In this document: positions 40,155 through 50,053 of the stretch, in pieces
Layout of the letters: each line of letters begins with the position of its first letter
Position numbering within the stretch: position 1 is the stretch's first letter
Assembly: GCA_049890115.1 (NCBI GenBank)
Contig: JBMHCC010000013.1
Span: forward strand, 1-64,000
Length of the DNA stretch: 64,000 bases
Direction: 5' to 3'
Source: UBA685 sp049890115
GTDB taxonomy: Bacteria; Pseudomonadota; Alphaproteobacteria; Puniceispirillales; Puniceispirillaceae
Notes under the pieces: generated by a model
What the model saw: only the letters and a program-made list of their open reading frames with translations
Databases searched by the model: none
Told to the model about the DNA's origin: nothing
Position numbers and translations under genes: made by a program

Positions 40155-40892
40155 TTATAATTCAGCTGTGACTGATAATGGTTCCCATTTGCCATTGCGG
40201 AATATCTCTGATGGGCTAAAGCGTGCCTTATATGACATTTTGCGGCTTTCAGCGACATAATATCCTAAATAGAGATATTGTTTACCAAGCTCTTTTGCAA
40301 GCTCTATCATATCAAGGATCATGAAAGTACCAAGTGATCTGGCGCTAGCTTCGGGATCAAAGAAGCTATAAACAGCACTCAGGCCATCTTGCTGAACATC
40401 CATCATAATACAGCCAATCAGCTCATCAGACACATCACGATACTCAACAAGAAATGTTTGAATAGGGCTGTTATGAATCATGTTCGAAAATTCATGAAAG
40501 CTCATTGCCGACATTTGGCCATCTTCATGGCGGCGCGTTAAATATTCCTGAAATAAAATATAATGTTCACTTGTCACAGCCCCATCTGTGATAGATCTGG
40601 TCAGATCCTGATTGCTCTTGTGGATGCGAGACAGATTTCTGCCAGACCGAAAGCGGGTACAGTTCACACGCAAAGGCAAACAGGCCTGACAGAAATGACA
40701 GACAGGCTTATAGGCCCAATTTTCAACACGTCTGAAACCAGCAAGGGCTAATTTATCATGCGCTTCTGGATCTTCAGATAAATCAATCGCCAGACGCTGT
40801 TCCTGATTGCCTTCAATATAGGCGCAATCATGGCTGCGTGTCATACGCATCCGCAACGGTATTTGGTCAAATTGAGGTTTGCTCTGATCCAT
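40155..40892 (-). CDS. bpt: Aspartate/glutamate leucyltransferase
   Basis: A 245-residue Bpt of the ATE family. It attaches leucine from Leu-tRNA to proteins with N-terminal Asp or Glu, marking them for ClpSAP degradation. The N-terminal domain contains C-H-F-C-Q-A-C near 63-69, preceded by an earlier cysteine in D-C-A-Y-I near 22. The C-terminal acetyltransferase-like domain has Y-S-F-F-D-P near 172 and L-G-Y-Y-V near 211. It follows hemB in the same direction (46 bases apart), so the two probably share a transcript. Confidence 0.92.
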   Translation of the reverse strand: MDQSKPQFDQIPLRMRMTRSHDCAYIEGNQEQRLAIDLSEDPEAHDKLALAGFRRVENWAYKPVCHFCQACLPLRVNCTRFRSGRNLSRIHKSNQDLTRSITDGAVTSEHYILFQEYLTRRHEDGQMSAMSFHEFSNMIHNSPIQTFLVEYRDVSDELIGCIMMDVQQDGLSAVYSFFDPEASARSLGTFMILDMIELAKELGKQYLYLGYYVAESRKMSYKARFSPSEIFRNGKWEPLSVTAEL

Positions 40893-40938
40893 AATTATTA
40901 CGATCTACGAAAATAAAAAAAATACAAGAGCAGAAATA

Positions 40939-41937
40939 CTAGTCTTCCACGAGTCGGGAGGCAATATAAGGCGCAAAATAGGTTAAAATACCATCAGCTC
41001 CTGCACGTTTAAAGCAAAGCAGAGATTCTGTGATAGCATCTTCAGCAAGCAGATGATTATCAACAGCCATCTTTAGCATCGCATATTCCCCTGATACCTG
41101 ATAGGCAAAGCTTGGCATTTGAAAGCTTGTTTTTGCCTCTCTTAGCACATCAAGATAGGGCATGCCTGGCTTTACCATGATCATATCAGCACCTTCACTG
41201 ATATCCATTTCAATCTCGCGCAATGCTTCGGCTAAATTGGCAGGGTTCATTTGATAGGTTTTTTTGCCATCCTTACCCAATGATTTGCCAGCACCAACCG
41301 CATCTCTAAATGGTCCATAAAAAGCTGAGGCAAATTTAGCTGCATAGGATAAAATGATAACGTTCTGATAACCAGCTTCATCAAGGCCTTGCCTGATGGC
41401 ACCAACACGACCATCCATCATATCAGATGGCGCGATAATATCGCATCCAGCTTGTGCCTGAATAATGGCTTGTTCAACCAATATGGCAACGGTTTCATCA
41501 TTCAAGATGGCACCATTATCATCTATCAGCCCATCATGGCCATGATCAGTATAAGGGTCTAATGCGACATCACAAATAACGCCTAAATCAGGACAGGCGG
41601 CTTTGACAGCGCGCACAGCACGGCAGACAAGATTGTCACCATCTGTTGCTAATGTACCATTTGCATCTTTTAATGAGGGCGCAATTTTTGGAAAAATCGC
41701 AATCGCTGGAATGCCAAGCTTAACAGCCTTTTCAGCCTGTATCACGAGCTGATCTATTGAATAGCGGTTTACCTCAGGCATAGAAGGGATAGGCTCTGTG
41801 ACCTCATGGCCTTCAATGACAAATAATGGCCAGATCAGATCATGAACTGATAGTGAAACTTCTTGGCTAAGCTGGCGCACAAAAGCTGATTGGCGCAGAC
41901 GGCGTAATCTGGTTGCCGGGAATGTCCGAAGGCTCAT
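40939..41937 (-). CDS. hemB: Delta-aminolevulinic acid dehydratase (porphobilinogen synthase)
   Basis: A 332-residue PBGS, joining two 5-aminolevulinates to porphobilinogen for haem, corrinoid or chlorophyll synthesis. Schiff-base lysines are seen in S-Y-A-A-K-F-A-S near 201-208 and M-V-K-P-G-M near 254-259, and D-M-M-D-G-R-V near 173-179 is present. The metal region reads D-V-A-L-D-P-Y-T-D-H-G-H-D-G near 124-137, with aspartates where zinc enzymes have cysteines, so it should be the magnesium-dependent, zinc-free type common in alphaproteobacteria. It is divergent from the HIBCH-like gene. Confidence 0.95.
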   Translation of the reverse strand: MSLRTFPATRLRRLRQSAFVRQLSQEVSLSVHDLIWPLFVIEGHEVTEPIPSMPEVNRYSIDQLVIQAEKAVKLGIPAIAIFPKIAPSLKDANGTLATDGDNLVCRAVRAVKAACPDLGVICDVALDPYTDHGHDGLIDDNGAILNDETVAILVEQAIIQAQAGCDIIAPSDMMDGRVGAIRQGLDEAGYQNVIILSYAAKFASAFYGPFRDAVGAGKSLGKDGKKTYQMNPANLAEALREIEMDISEGADMIMVKPGMPYLDVLREAKTSFQMPSFAYQVSGEYAMLKMAVDNHLLAEDAITESLLCFKRAGADGILTYFAPYIASRLVED

Positions 41938-42061
41938 CAGCCTTACCTCTCAAAAATGGTTATTTTGTATCACTTATCCGCAAATTATAGAAATTTGGGT
42001 GGTTCGTCTATGTTTCTTGTGACAAAATAAAAGCCTTCCTAACCTGGTGAGATGATGAAAT

Positions 42062-43111
42062 ATGGCTTTGATTGAATGCAGAAACGATAAAAATGCGGGT
42101 ATCATCACCCTTAATAGACCTGAAGCATTGAATGCATTGAACACCGAAATGGTGGCAGATATCGCAGCAGCTTTACGTCATTGGCAAGATGATGAAACAG
42201 TCGCTAGAGTGATCATAACCTCATCAAGCGAGCGTGCTTTTTGTGCAGGAGGCGATGTGCGCGAAGCTGTTAGCATGATTGCGCAAGCACCCGAAACATC
42301 CGCAGAACCTTATTTTTCAGCAGAATATGGGCTTGATATTCAGATTGCCTCTTATCCAAAGCCCATTATCAGCCTTGTAAATGGCATTGTGATGGGCGGC
42401 GGTCTTGGCCTTGCACGTTTATCAGATATGATGATTGTCAGCGAGACTATAAAGCTTGCTATGCCAGAGACAGCAATAGGGTTATTTCCAGATGTTGGTG
42501 CCTCACATTTTCTGCGCAAGATGCCAATCGAAGCCGCATTGATGATAGGCATGACTGGCACAATCTTAACTTCTGGTGATGTCATGGCCTGGGAGCTAGC
42601 TGATGCTCATGTGGCTTTTGATAATTTTGATGAGGTGATAGATAGGCTTGCCAGCATGCCAAATGACGCAGACTTAAACGTCATGAAAGATACCATATCT
42701 GGCCTTACAACAACGCCGCCAGAGCCATTTTATGCCAATCAGATGGATGTGGTGACATCTGTTTTTGGGCATAATAGCCTTTCAGCCATTATAGATGCTG
42801 CTAAAACAGCAAAAGAGGCGGAGCCATGGCATCATGCGCTTACCACAAGATGTCCCACCTCTATTGGGTTATTTTGGCATCTAATGATGCGTGCTGATGA
42901 GCCTGATAATGCGATTTCTGCCATTCAGCGTGATTATTTCCTAGCTTGTAAAATGATGAGGCGGCCTGATTTTGTAGAAGGCGTTAGAGCTGTTTTAATA
43001 GATAAGGACAATCAACCAAACTGGCAGACAAGCATGGCTGAGGTAACTAGCGGTAATGTGCTTGAAGAGTTGTTTGATTTCTCTGGCATGTCCCCCTTGC
43101 CAGTCTCGTAA
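42062..43111 (+). CDS. Enoyl-CoA hydratase/isomerase family, 3-hydroxyisobutyryl-CoA hydrolase-like
   Basis: A 349-residue crotonase-fold protein. N-terminal signatures I-T-L-N-R-P-E-A-L-N-A-L near 17-28, F-C-A-G-G-D-V-R near 60-67 (oxyanion hole) and G-I-V-M-G-G-G-L-G near 107-115 define the superfamily. The later M-P-E-T-A-I-G-L-F-P-D-V-G-A-S near 140-154 and the extra C-terminal part (about 90 residues beyond a normal hydratase) fit 3-hydroxyisobutyryl-CoA hydrolase of valine degradation. No other valine-pathway gene is adjacent, so substrate assignment is moderate. Confidence 0.83.
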   Translation: MALIECRNDKNAGIITLNRPEALNALNTEMVADIAAALRHWQDDETVARVIITSSSERAFCAGGDVREAVSMIAQAPETSAEPYFSAEYGLDIQIASYPKPIISLVNGIVMGGGLGLARLSDMMIVSETIKLAMPETAIGLFPDVGASHFLRKMPIEAALMIGMTGTILTSGDVMAWELADAHVAFDNFDEVIDRLASMPNDADLNVMKDTISGLTTTPPEPFYANQMDVVTSVFGHNSLSAIIDAAKTAKEAEPWHHALTTRCPTSIGLFWHLMMRADEPDNAISAIQRDYFLACKMMRRPDFVEGVRAVLIDKDNQPNWQTSMAEVTSGNVLEELFDFSGMSPLPVS

Positions 43112-43227
43112 ATCCTCCTTAAAAACCTAAGATAGGGTCAGCTGTGAGAAAGATGGCTCACTAAAGACTCTGAACAAGCTATTTTCATGACTTGTTGCGA
43201 TTTAAAAAGATTGAAAGTTTTACACTC

Positions 43228-44550
43228 ATGCGCCTTAGCCAATATTTTCTTCCCGTTCTGAAAGAAAACCCCAAAGAAGCACAAATTGTCTCACATCGGT
43301 TGATGTTGCGCGCTGGCATGATCCAGCAATCAAGTGCTGGTATTTATTCTTGGTTGCCATTGGGGCTGAAGGTGCTTGAGAAGATTGAACAGATTGTTCG
43401 TGAAGAGCAAAATCGCGCTGGCGCGCTAGAAATCAAGATGCCAACCATTCAGCCAGCAGAATTATGGCAAGAATCAGGGCGTTATGATGATTATGGTCTT
43501 GAGATGTTGCGCATTCGTGACCGCCATGAAAGAGATATGCTTTATGGCCCGACTAATGAAGAGCAAGTCACAGATATCTGCCGCACACATTTGCGCTCTT
43601 ACAAAGCCTTGCCTGTTAATCTTTATCATATTCAATGGAAATTCCGTGATGAAGTGCGCCCGCGCTTTGGTGTGATGCGTGGTCGTGAATTTCTGATGAA
43701 AGATGCCTATAGCTTTGATATTAGCCGTGAAGCTGCCAAAGTGGCCTATAATAAGATGTTTGTTGCCTATCTGAAGACCTTTGCACGCATGGGGCTAACA
43801 GCGATCCCAATGGAAGCAGATACCGGACCTATTGGCGGCGATATGTCTCATGAATTTATTATTTTGGCTGATACCGGTGAATCAGGCGTGTATTTCCATA
43901 AAGATTGGCTGAATACCAATATGGTTGCTGATATTTCTTATCAAGAAGATTTGCAGCCTGTGGTGGATAAATTCACCTCTCTTTATGCCAAAACAGATGA
44001 AATGCATGATGACAATGATTGTGATGTCCCAAAAGCTGACCTGATGGAAAAGCGCGGCATTGAAGTTGGTCATATTTTCTATTTTGGCACAAAATATTCA
44101 GAGCCAATGGGAGCTACCGTACAAGGCCCAGATGGTAAACCGCAAGCGCTTCATATGGGCTCTTATGGTATCGGCGTTTCACGTCTGGTAGGTGGGATTA
44201 TTGAGGCAAGCCATGATGATAGGGGTATTATTTGGCCAGATGAAGTCGCGCCTTTTAACTTGGCCGTGCTAAACCTAAAGCCTGGCCATGAAGCAGCTGA
44301 TGCCACGTCTGATGCATTATATGCTGAGGCTGAGAAAGCTGGTTTTGATGTATTGCTTGATGATAGCACAGAATCACCTGGCGCAAAGATGGCAACAATG
44401 GATCTTATTGGTGTGCCATGGCAAATTATCTTGGGGCCAAGAAGCCTTGATAAGGGCGAGGTCGAAGTGAAGTCGCGTAAAACAGGTGAGGTGGTCTCAA
44501 TGTCGCCAGAATCTGCCATTAGCTTTATCCAAGGCAAATTATCTGGCTAG
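43228..44550 (+). CDS. proS: Proline--tRNA ligase (short, editing-domain-free type)
   Basis: A 440-residue class II prolyl-tRNA synthetase, counted from the ATG at 43228 that gives the standard M-R-L-S-Q-Y-F-L-P; an upstream start at 43192 is possible but adds an unusual segment. The class II motifs are motif 2 near 140-160 (F-R-D-E-V-R-P-R-F-G-V-M-R-G-R-E-F) and motif 3 near 310 (G-S-Y-G-I-G-V-S-R). The insertion editing domain of the E. coli enzyme is absent, as is usual in alphaproteobacteria. It leads the conserved proS-lolC-lolD-dnaE cluster. Confidence 0.95.
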   Translation: MRLSQYFLPVLKENPKEAQIVSHRLMLRAGMIQQSSAGIYSWLPLGLKVLEKIEQIVREEQNRAGALEIKMPTIQPAELWQESGRYDDYGLEMLRIRDRHERDMLYGPTNEEQVTDICRTHLRSYKALPVNLYHIQWKFRDEVRPRFGVMRGREFLMKDAYSFDISREAAKVAYNKMFVAYLKTFARMGLTAIPMEADTGPIGGDMSHEFIILADTGESGVYFHKDWLNTNMVADISYQEDLQPVVDKFTSLYAKTDEMHDDNDCDVPKADLMEKRGIEVGHIFYFGTKYSEPMGATVQGPDGKPQALHMGSYGIGVSRLVGGIIEASHDDRGIIWPDEVAPFNLAVLNLKPGHEAADATSDALYAEAEKAGFDVLLDDSTESPGAKMATMDLIGVPWQIILGPRSLDKGEVEVKSRKTGEVVSMSPESAISFIQGKLSG

Positions 44551-44576
44551 CAGCCTTTTTTAGTGATGGAGATAAA

Positions 44577-45827
44577 ATGATCTTCGGTTCAGTAGAACGT
44601 TTAATGGCAATGCGCTATATCAAGGCACGGCGCACAGAAGGTTTTATCTCTGTCATTGCATGGTTTTCATTAACAGGCATCACACTTGGTGTGGCAACTC
44701 TGATCATTGTGATGTCCGTGATGAATGGTTTCAGAGCTGAGTTGATTGGCCGTATATTGGGGTTAAATGGTCATCTGGCTGTTTATGTCGAAGAAGGGCG
44801 CGGTGTTCCTGATTTTGACCAATTAGCTGTCCAGCTATCTGATATACCAACTATTATTGCTGTCACGCCTCAAATAGAAGGGCAGATTATGGTCTCATCA
44901 AATGGCCGTAATGCTGGTGCTGTTGTGCGCGGTGTCAGATGGTCTGATTTGGCAGCTCGCAAACCATTATGGTCATCGCTATCAGAAGAGGCCATTACCG
45001 GATTTCGCGAAGATGGCGGGGTATTAATTGGCAGGACAATGGCATTTCGCCTTGGTGTGAAGGTGGGGGATAAGCTGACCTTATTATCATCAAGAGGCCG
45101 CGCAACAGCCCTAGGATCTGTGCCTGTGCGTCAGACTTTTAAAATAGCTGGCCTATTTGATGTTGGTATGCATGAATATGATGCCAATTTCATCTTTATG
45201 CCACTGGCCAAATCACAGGCCTTTTTCGATTTAGATGATGTCGTCACAGGGTTAGAGATTTATAGCTCAGACCCTTATGCCATTTTGAACCTCAGAGATG
45301 GTATCCGCAAAAGATTACCAGAAAAACATGTGCTTTATGACTGGCAAGGGCGTAATTCATCATTTTTGAATGCGCTTGCTGTTGAACGAAATGTGATGTT
45401 CCTTATCCTGACCCTTATCATTCTGGTTGCTGCCTTTAATATTATTTCATCAATGATTATGCTGGTGCGCTCTAAAAACGCTGATATAGCTGTTATGCGT
45501 GCGATGGGGGCAGGGCGTGGCACCATCATGCGGATATTCTTTATGACGGGGGCATCTATCGGTTTTATTGGCACGCTAATAGGGACAATCTTAGGGGTTG
45601 TATTTTGCTGGCAAATTGACGCTATCAAAGGCTTTATTGAACGCTTATCAGGCGCTGAATTATTTTCAGCAGAGATTTACTATCTATCACAATTACCAGC
45701 CAAGATAGAGCCAGCAGAGGTGCTGATGGTCATTGCAATGGCGCTTATCTTGTCATTTTTAGCATCCATTTACCCAGCATGGCGGGCCAGCCGCATTGCA
45801 CCAGCAGAGGTGCTTCGCTATGAGTAA
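44577..45827 (+). CDS. lolC: Lipoprotein-releasing ABC transporter permease LolC/E type
   Basis: A 416-residue permease of the LolCDE machine that extracts outer-membrane lipoproteins from the inner membrane. It has the FtsX-like layout: one N-terminal membrane segment (about residues 25-45), a large periplasmic domain (50-265), and three C-terminal membrane segments (about 275-295, 320-345 and 380-400). The conserved I-S-x-I-A-W-F-S-L-T-G-I near 23-34, M-N-G-F-R near 49 and V-M-R-A-M-G-A near 305-311 are present. Alphaproteobacteria usually have one such permease acting as a homodimer. It overlaps lolD by eight bases. Confidence 0.94.
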   Translation: MIFGSVERLMAMRYIKARRTEGFISVIAWFSLTGITLGVATLIIVMSVMNGFRAELIGRILGLNGHLAVYVEEGRGVPDFDQLAVQLSDIPTIIAVTPQIEGQIMVSSNGRNAGAVVRGVRWSDLAARKPLWSSLSEEAITGFREDGGVLIGRTMAFRLGVKVGDKLTLLSSRGRATALGSVPVRQTFKIAGLFDVGMHEYDANFIFMPLAKSQAFFDLDDVVTGLEIYSSDPYAILNLRDGIRKRLPEKHVLYDWQGRNSSFLNALAVERNVMFLILTLIILVAAFNIISSMIMLVRSKNADIAVMRAMGAGRGTIMRIFFMTGASIGFIGTLIGTILGVVFCWQIDAIKGFIERLSGAELFSAEIYYLSQLPAKIEPAEVLMVIAMALILSFLASIYPAWRASRIAPAEVLRYE

Positions 45828-46509
45828 TGTGGCTCTTGAATTGATTAATGTGCAACAACGCTTCCAACAAGGCGGCGCTGTCATCGATATTTTGCGTGGC
45901 ACCAATCTTCATATTGAAAAAGGCAAAATGACAGCTCTGATTGGCCCCTCTGGTGCTGGCAAGACGACCTTATTAAACATTGCTGGTTTGCTGGAACAGC
46001 CAGCAGATGGCAAAGTTATCATAGATGGTAATGATGTCTCAGATATGCGAAGCGGCAAAAAAGCAGCCTTTCGTCGCTCCCATATCGGATTTGTGTTTCA
46101 AACACATCGTCTTTTGCCTGAATTTAGTGCTGCTGAAAATATCATCATCCCGCAAATGTTAAATGGCTTGAATAAATTTGAGGCACATAAACGAGCTATT
46201 CAGCTATTATCCATGATAGGTCTTGAAGAGCGCGCCAATCATCGACCAGGTAAATTATCAGGTGGTGAGCAGCAACGTGTCGCTATAGCAAGAGCCGTTG
46301 CCAATGCACCATCAATTTTACTAGCTGATGAGCCAACAGGTAATCTTGATCCTGAAACAGGATTATCTGTCTTTCAAACCTTGCGCCAAATTATCAAAGG
46401 CACAGGGGCTGCTGCTTTGATTGTGACACATAATCACGGTCTTGCACAAAAGATGGATAAAACTTATTCATTAGAAAATGGCATTGTCAAAGAAGCAACA
46501 ATATCATGA
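45820..46509 (+). CDS. lolD: Lipoprotein-releasing ABC transporter ATPase
   Basis: A 229-residue ABC ATPase that powers LolC. The ATG at 45820 overlaps the lolC stop; a longer frame from 45796 is inside lolC and unlikely. Walker A G-P-S-G-A-G-K-T-T is near 38-46, the Q-loop F-V-F-Q-T-H-R-L-L-P near 87-96, the signature L-S-G-G-E-Q-Q-R near 142-149, Walker B I-L-L-A-D-E-P-T-G-N-L-D near 161-172, and the switch histidine near 196. The MacB/LolD-type switch sequence after Walker B fits. It overlaps dnaE by four bases. Confidence 0.95.
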   Translation: MSNVALELINVQQRFQQGGAVIDILRGTNLHIEKGKMTALIGPSGAGKTTLLNIAGLLEQPADGKVIIDGNDVSDMRSGKKAAFRRSHIGFVFQTHRLLPEFSAAENIIIPQMLNGLNKFEAHKRAIQLLSMIGLEERANHRPGKLSGGEQQRVAIARAVANAPSILLADEPTGNLDPETGLSVFQTLRQIIKGTGAAALIVTHNHGLAQKMDKTYSLENGIVKEATIS

Positions 46510-49500
46510 TCTTATCGTCATTTGTTCACTTGAGAAATCATTCTGCTTTTTCGCTATCTCATAGCACTTTGCGTATTGGCACACTGGCTGAATTAGCCGC
46601 ATCAGATAACCAGCCGGCACTGGCTATCACTGATAATTTTAATATGTTTGGCGCATTGGAGTTTTCCAAAAAATTAGCATCATCTGGTGTTCAACCTGTG
46701 ATTGGCGCAACCGTTATCTTGAAAGATGATAGCGGGATTGGAAATATTGTACTGCTTGCTAAAAATGAAACCGGCTATATTAATCTGTCTTTCCTGATTT
46801 CAGATGCATTGATGGCAGCAGATGGTCTTGATGATGCTGTTATTGAAATGACAGCGTTAAAAGAACGTCATGAAGGCCTTATTCTGTTAACAGGCAATGC
46901 CAAAGCAGGCTTTATTGCAGGACCATGTGCGCATAATCAGCTAGCCTTAGCGCAAGCACGCCTGTCAGAGTTGGCAAGCTTTATGCAAGACAGGATTTAC
47001 ATTGAATTACAACGCCACGGCCAACCAGAAGAGGTTGCGGCTGAACTTCATTTGCTGAGTTTGGCAGATGACTACAAGCTGCCACTTGTTGCGACAAATG
47101 ATAATCATTTTGAAAATGCTGATATGCATATTCCGCAAAATGTCCTCAGCTGTATCGCCTCAAGCCAGCGTATTTCACAAGTCAACAACCCAGATCAGAA
47201 TGTCGAATATCGCTATAAAAGCGCAGCTGAAATGCAAGCACTCTTTGCTGATATTCCCGAAGCGTGGCAAAATACGCTAACCATTGCTAAACGTTGTGCC
47301 TTTATGGTGAAGACAAGGGCACCTATCTTGCCAGCTTTTGAGGCTGAAGAGGGACGTAGCACCGAAGATGAGCTAGCGCATCAAGCGCGATTAGGGCTAG
47401 CAGCACGCCTTGTTGAGTTAAAAAGTTCAGATGCCAGCTATTTTGACAAAGCTGAAATGGCAGAGCAAATCTATCATGACAGGCTTGATTTTGAGCTCAA
47501 AATTATTAATGAAATGGGATTTCCTGGCTATTTTCTGATTGTTGCTGATTTCATCAGATGGGCCAAGGGACATGATATTCCAGTTGGTCCAGGACGCGGA
47601 TCTGGCGCAGGCTCACTTGTTGCTTATGCGCTTGATATCACAAATTTAGACCCTATTCGCTGGGGATTGTTATTTGAACGTTTCCTGAATCCAGAGCGTG
47701 TCTCTATGCCAGATTTTGATATTGATTTCTGTCAGGACAGGCGCGAGGAAGTCAAATTATACGTTCAGGAAAAATATGGCTCTGACCGGGTTGCGCAAAT
47801 CATAACTTTCGGAACATTACAGGCCAGAGCCGCCATTCGAGATGTTGGGCGGGTGCTGGAAATGCCTTATGGACAGGTTGATAGAATTGCCAAATTAGTG
47901 CCAAGCAACCCTGCCAATCCTATGACAATCGCTGAAGCATTGCAAAGCGAGGCTGAATTACGCAGCATGAAAGATGGTGATGAGCAGGTCAGCAATCTCA
48001 TCGATACTGCCATGAAATTAGAAGGGCTGTATCGCCATGCTTCGACCCATGCTGCAGGTCTTGTGATTTCTGACAGGCCTTTGCCTGAATTAGTGCCTAT
48101 CTATCGCGACCCGCGTTCTGAGATGCCTGCCACACAATTTAATATGAAATTTGTTGAAATGGCTGGCCTTGTCAAATTTGACTTTTTGGGTCTGAAAACC
48201 TTAACGGTAATTCAAAAATCGCTTGAAATGATTGCTCAGCGCGGCATTGAGATTGATATTGATCATATTCCGCTTGATGATGAGGCAACCTATAAATTGC
48301 TGACAGACGGTGACACTGTCGGGGTGTTCCAGCTGGAATCAAGCGGCATGCGTGATGTGTTGCGTGGCCTGAAACCAGATAGATTTGAAGATATTATCGC
48401 GGTTGTGGCTCTTTATCGTCCAGGGCCGATGGATAATATTCCGACCTATATTGCCCGTAAACATGGCCGTGAGGATGTATCTTATATGCATCCCAAGCTA
48501 GAACCCATTCTGGCGGAAACTTATGGCATTATGATTTATCAAGAACAGGTGCAACAAGCTGCTCGTGATTTGGCAGGTTATACGCTTGGCGGTGCTGATA
48601 TTTTGCGCCGTGCTATGGGTAAAAAAATTAAAGAAGAAATGGATGCACAGCGTCAAAAATTTGTTGAAGGTGCTGCTGAATTTAATGAAATATCAAACAC
48701 GCTTTCTGGTGATATTTTTGACCAGATTGCGGCGTTTGCTGGTTATGGTTTTAACAAATCACATGCGGCAGCTTATGCTCTTGTGACCTATCAAACTGCA
48801 TGGCTAAAAGCGAATTATCCTGTTGAGTTTTTCGCAGCCTCTATGGCACTTGATAGTCATAATACTGATAAGTTGGCGATATTCCGTCAGGATTGCTTGC
48901 ATAAAAATATTACAGTTCTGCCTGTTGATTTAAACCATTCAAACCCGTCTTTTTCAGTTGAAAATACACTTGATGGCCTTGCTATTCGCTATGCGCTTGG
49001 TGCGGTGCGCAATGTTGGCACAGAGGCAATGATATCACTTTGTGCGAGGCGTTCTGAGGGCGGTAAATTCAGCTCTCTTGATGATTTCATCAGACGGCTT
49101 CCCAAAGAAGGCGGCAATAAAAGACAGCTAGAAAATTTGATTAAAGCAGGTGGATTGGATTCTATCCATCCTAATCGGCGCCAGCTTTTTGATCATAGTG
49201 ACCAAATTATTGCACAAGCTGATTTTCACCGCCGCGAAGCGCAATCTGATCAGGTCAGCTTATTTGGCGGTGCAGAGCAGCAATCCTTGGATAATATCAA
49301 ATTACCAGCCATTCAGGATTGGAGCGCCAATGACAGATTGCAATTTGAATTTGAAGCATTGGGCCTGTATTTATCAGCTCACCCGCTTGATAATTATTCA
49401 AAACAGCTGGAAAAGCTAAAAACCACAGCCTCTAGCGAGATTGAAGATGTCATTTCACGCAAAGGGGCAGGTAATTTGCGCCTAGCTGGACAGTTAACAT

Positions 49501-49949
49501 CTATCCAAGAACGTGTCTCTGCTAGAGGGAACCGCTTTGCCTTTTTGCAGCTGACCGATAAGGCTGGCAGCTTTGAGATGACTGTTTTTTCAGAGTTTCT
49601 TTCACTACATCGTGAGATATTACAACCTGATACAGCTTTGCTGGTGACAGCTGATGTACGTATTGAAAATGGTCAGGTACGCTTGCTTGGCTCGCGTGCA
49701 GAAAGGCTAGATGATGCGATTGCGGCGCATCATTCTGGTCTTGGTTTCTACCTATCCTCTGCTGGCGCGATACAGGATATCAAAGATATATTGCGCCAAG
49801 ATGGCGGCGGCAAAGCACCTGTTAAATTCTTCGTGCCAACGCCAAAGGGCTATGTTGAGATTAGCCTGAAACATAAGTTTAAATTAAGTGGTAATAGCCG
49901 GCAGGCGCTTTTGTCAGTATCTGGTATTGATAAACAGGTGGAAATATAA
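46506..49949 (+). CDS. dnaE: DNA polymerase III alpha subunit
   Basis: A 1147-residue replicative polymerase. Order: PHP domain (about 6-280), palm/thumb/fingers (280-830), helix-hairpin-helix, OB fold (about 990-1060) and a short C-terminal tail. Catalytic acidic residues lie in P-D-F-D-I-D-F near 400-406, preceded by G-P-G-R-G-S-G-A-G-S near 361-370. The fingers include R-R-A-M-G-K-K near 700. In the PHP domain the usual T-D-H-G-N motif is T-D-N-F-N, so the metal-dependent PHP activity is probably lost and proofreading would rely on a separate DnaQ. It closes the proS-lolCD-dnaE cluster and starts inside lolD. Confidence 0.96.
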   Translation: MILSSFVHLRNHSAFSLSHSTLRIGTLAELAASDNQPALAITDNFNMFGALEFSKKLASSGVQPVIGATVILKDDSGIGNIVLLAKNETGYINLSFLISDALMAADGLDDAVIEMTALKERHEGLILLTGNAKAGFIAGPCAHNQLALAQARLSELASFMQDRIYIELQRHGQPEEVAAELHLLSLADDYKLPLVATNDNHFENADMHIPQNVLSCIASSQRISQVNNPDQNVEYRYKSAAEMQALFADIPEAWQNTLTIAKRCAFMVKTRAPILPAFEAEEGRSTEDELAHQARLGLAARLVELKSSDASYFDKAEMAEQIYHDRLDFELKIINEMGFPGYFLIVADFIRWAKGHDIPVGPGRGSGAGSLVAYALDITNLDPIRWGLLFERFLNPERVSMPDFDIDFCQDRREEVKLYVQEKYGSDRVAQIITFGTLQARAAIRDVGRVLEMPYGQVDRIAKLVPSNPANPMTIAEALQSEAELRSMKDGDEQVSNLIDTAMKLEGLYRHASTHAAGLVISDRPLPELVPIYRDPRSEMPATQFNMKFVEMAGLVKFDFLGLKTLTVIQKSLEMIAQRGIEIDIDHIPLDDEATYKLLTDGDTVGVFQLESSGMRDVLRGLKPDRFEDIIAVVALYRPGPMDNIPTYIARKHGREDVSYMHPKLEPILAETYGIMIYQEQVQQAARDLAGYTLGGADILRRAMGKKIKEEMDAQRQKFVEGAAEFNEISNTLSGDIFDQIAAFAGYGFNKSHAAAYALVTYQTAWLKANYPVEFFAASMALDSHNTDKLAIFRQDCLHKNITVLPVDLNHSNPSFSVENTLDGLAIRYALGAVRNVGTEAMISLCARRSEGGKFSSLDDFIRRLPKEGGNKRQLENLIKAGGLDSIHPNRRQLFDHSDQIIAQADFHRREAQSDQVSLFGGAEQQSLDNIKLPAIQDWSANDRLQFEFEALGLYLSAHPLDNYSKQLEKLKTTASSEIEDVISRKGAGNLRLAGQLTSIQERVSARGNRFAFLQLTDKAGSFEMTVFSEFLSLHREILQPDTALLVTADVRIENGQVRLLGSRAERLDDAIAAHHSGLGFYLSSAGAIQDIKDILRQDGGGKAPVKFFVPTPKGYVEISLKHKFKLSGNSRQALLSVSGIDKQVEI

Positions 49950-49968
49950 GATTTCCTGCGGTTTTTTT
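49940..49968 (+). terminator. Weak terminator at the end of dnaE
   Basis: GGAAAT (49940-49945) and ATTTCC (49951-49956) form a 6-bp stem spanning the dnaE stop, with TTTTTTT at 49962-49968 after a five-base gap. The short stem and gap make its strength doubtful. Confidence 0.4.
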
Positions 49969-49971
49969 AGC

Positions 49972-50000
49972 TTGTCAAATGCGAGACGCTATATTATACA
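49972..50000 (+). promoter_or_regulatory. rpsB: Sigma-70-type promoter for rpsB
   Basis: TTGTCA (49972-49977) and TATACA (49995-50000) are separated by exactly 17 bases, close to the consensus -35/-10 pair. The expected RNA start near 50007 gives a leader of about 120 bases before rpsB. Confidence 0.6.
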
Positions 50001-50053
50001 CACACCCAATTCGCACATGAGGGCGGCGTTTTCTGGCAGATAAATCAGAATAA

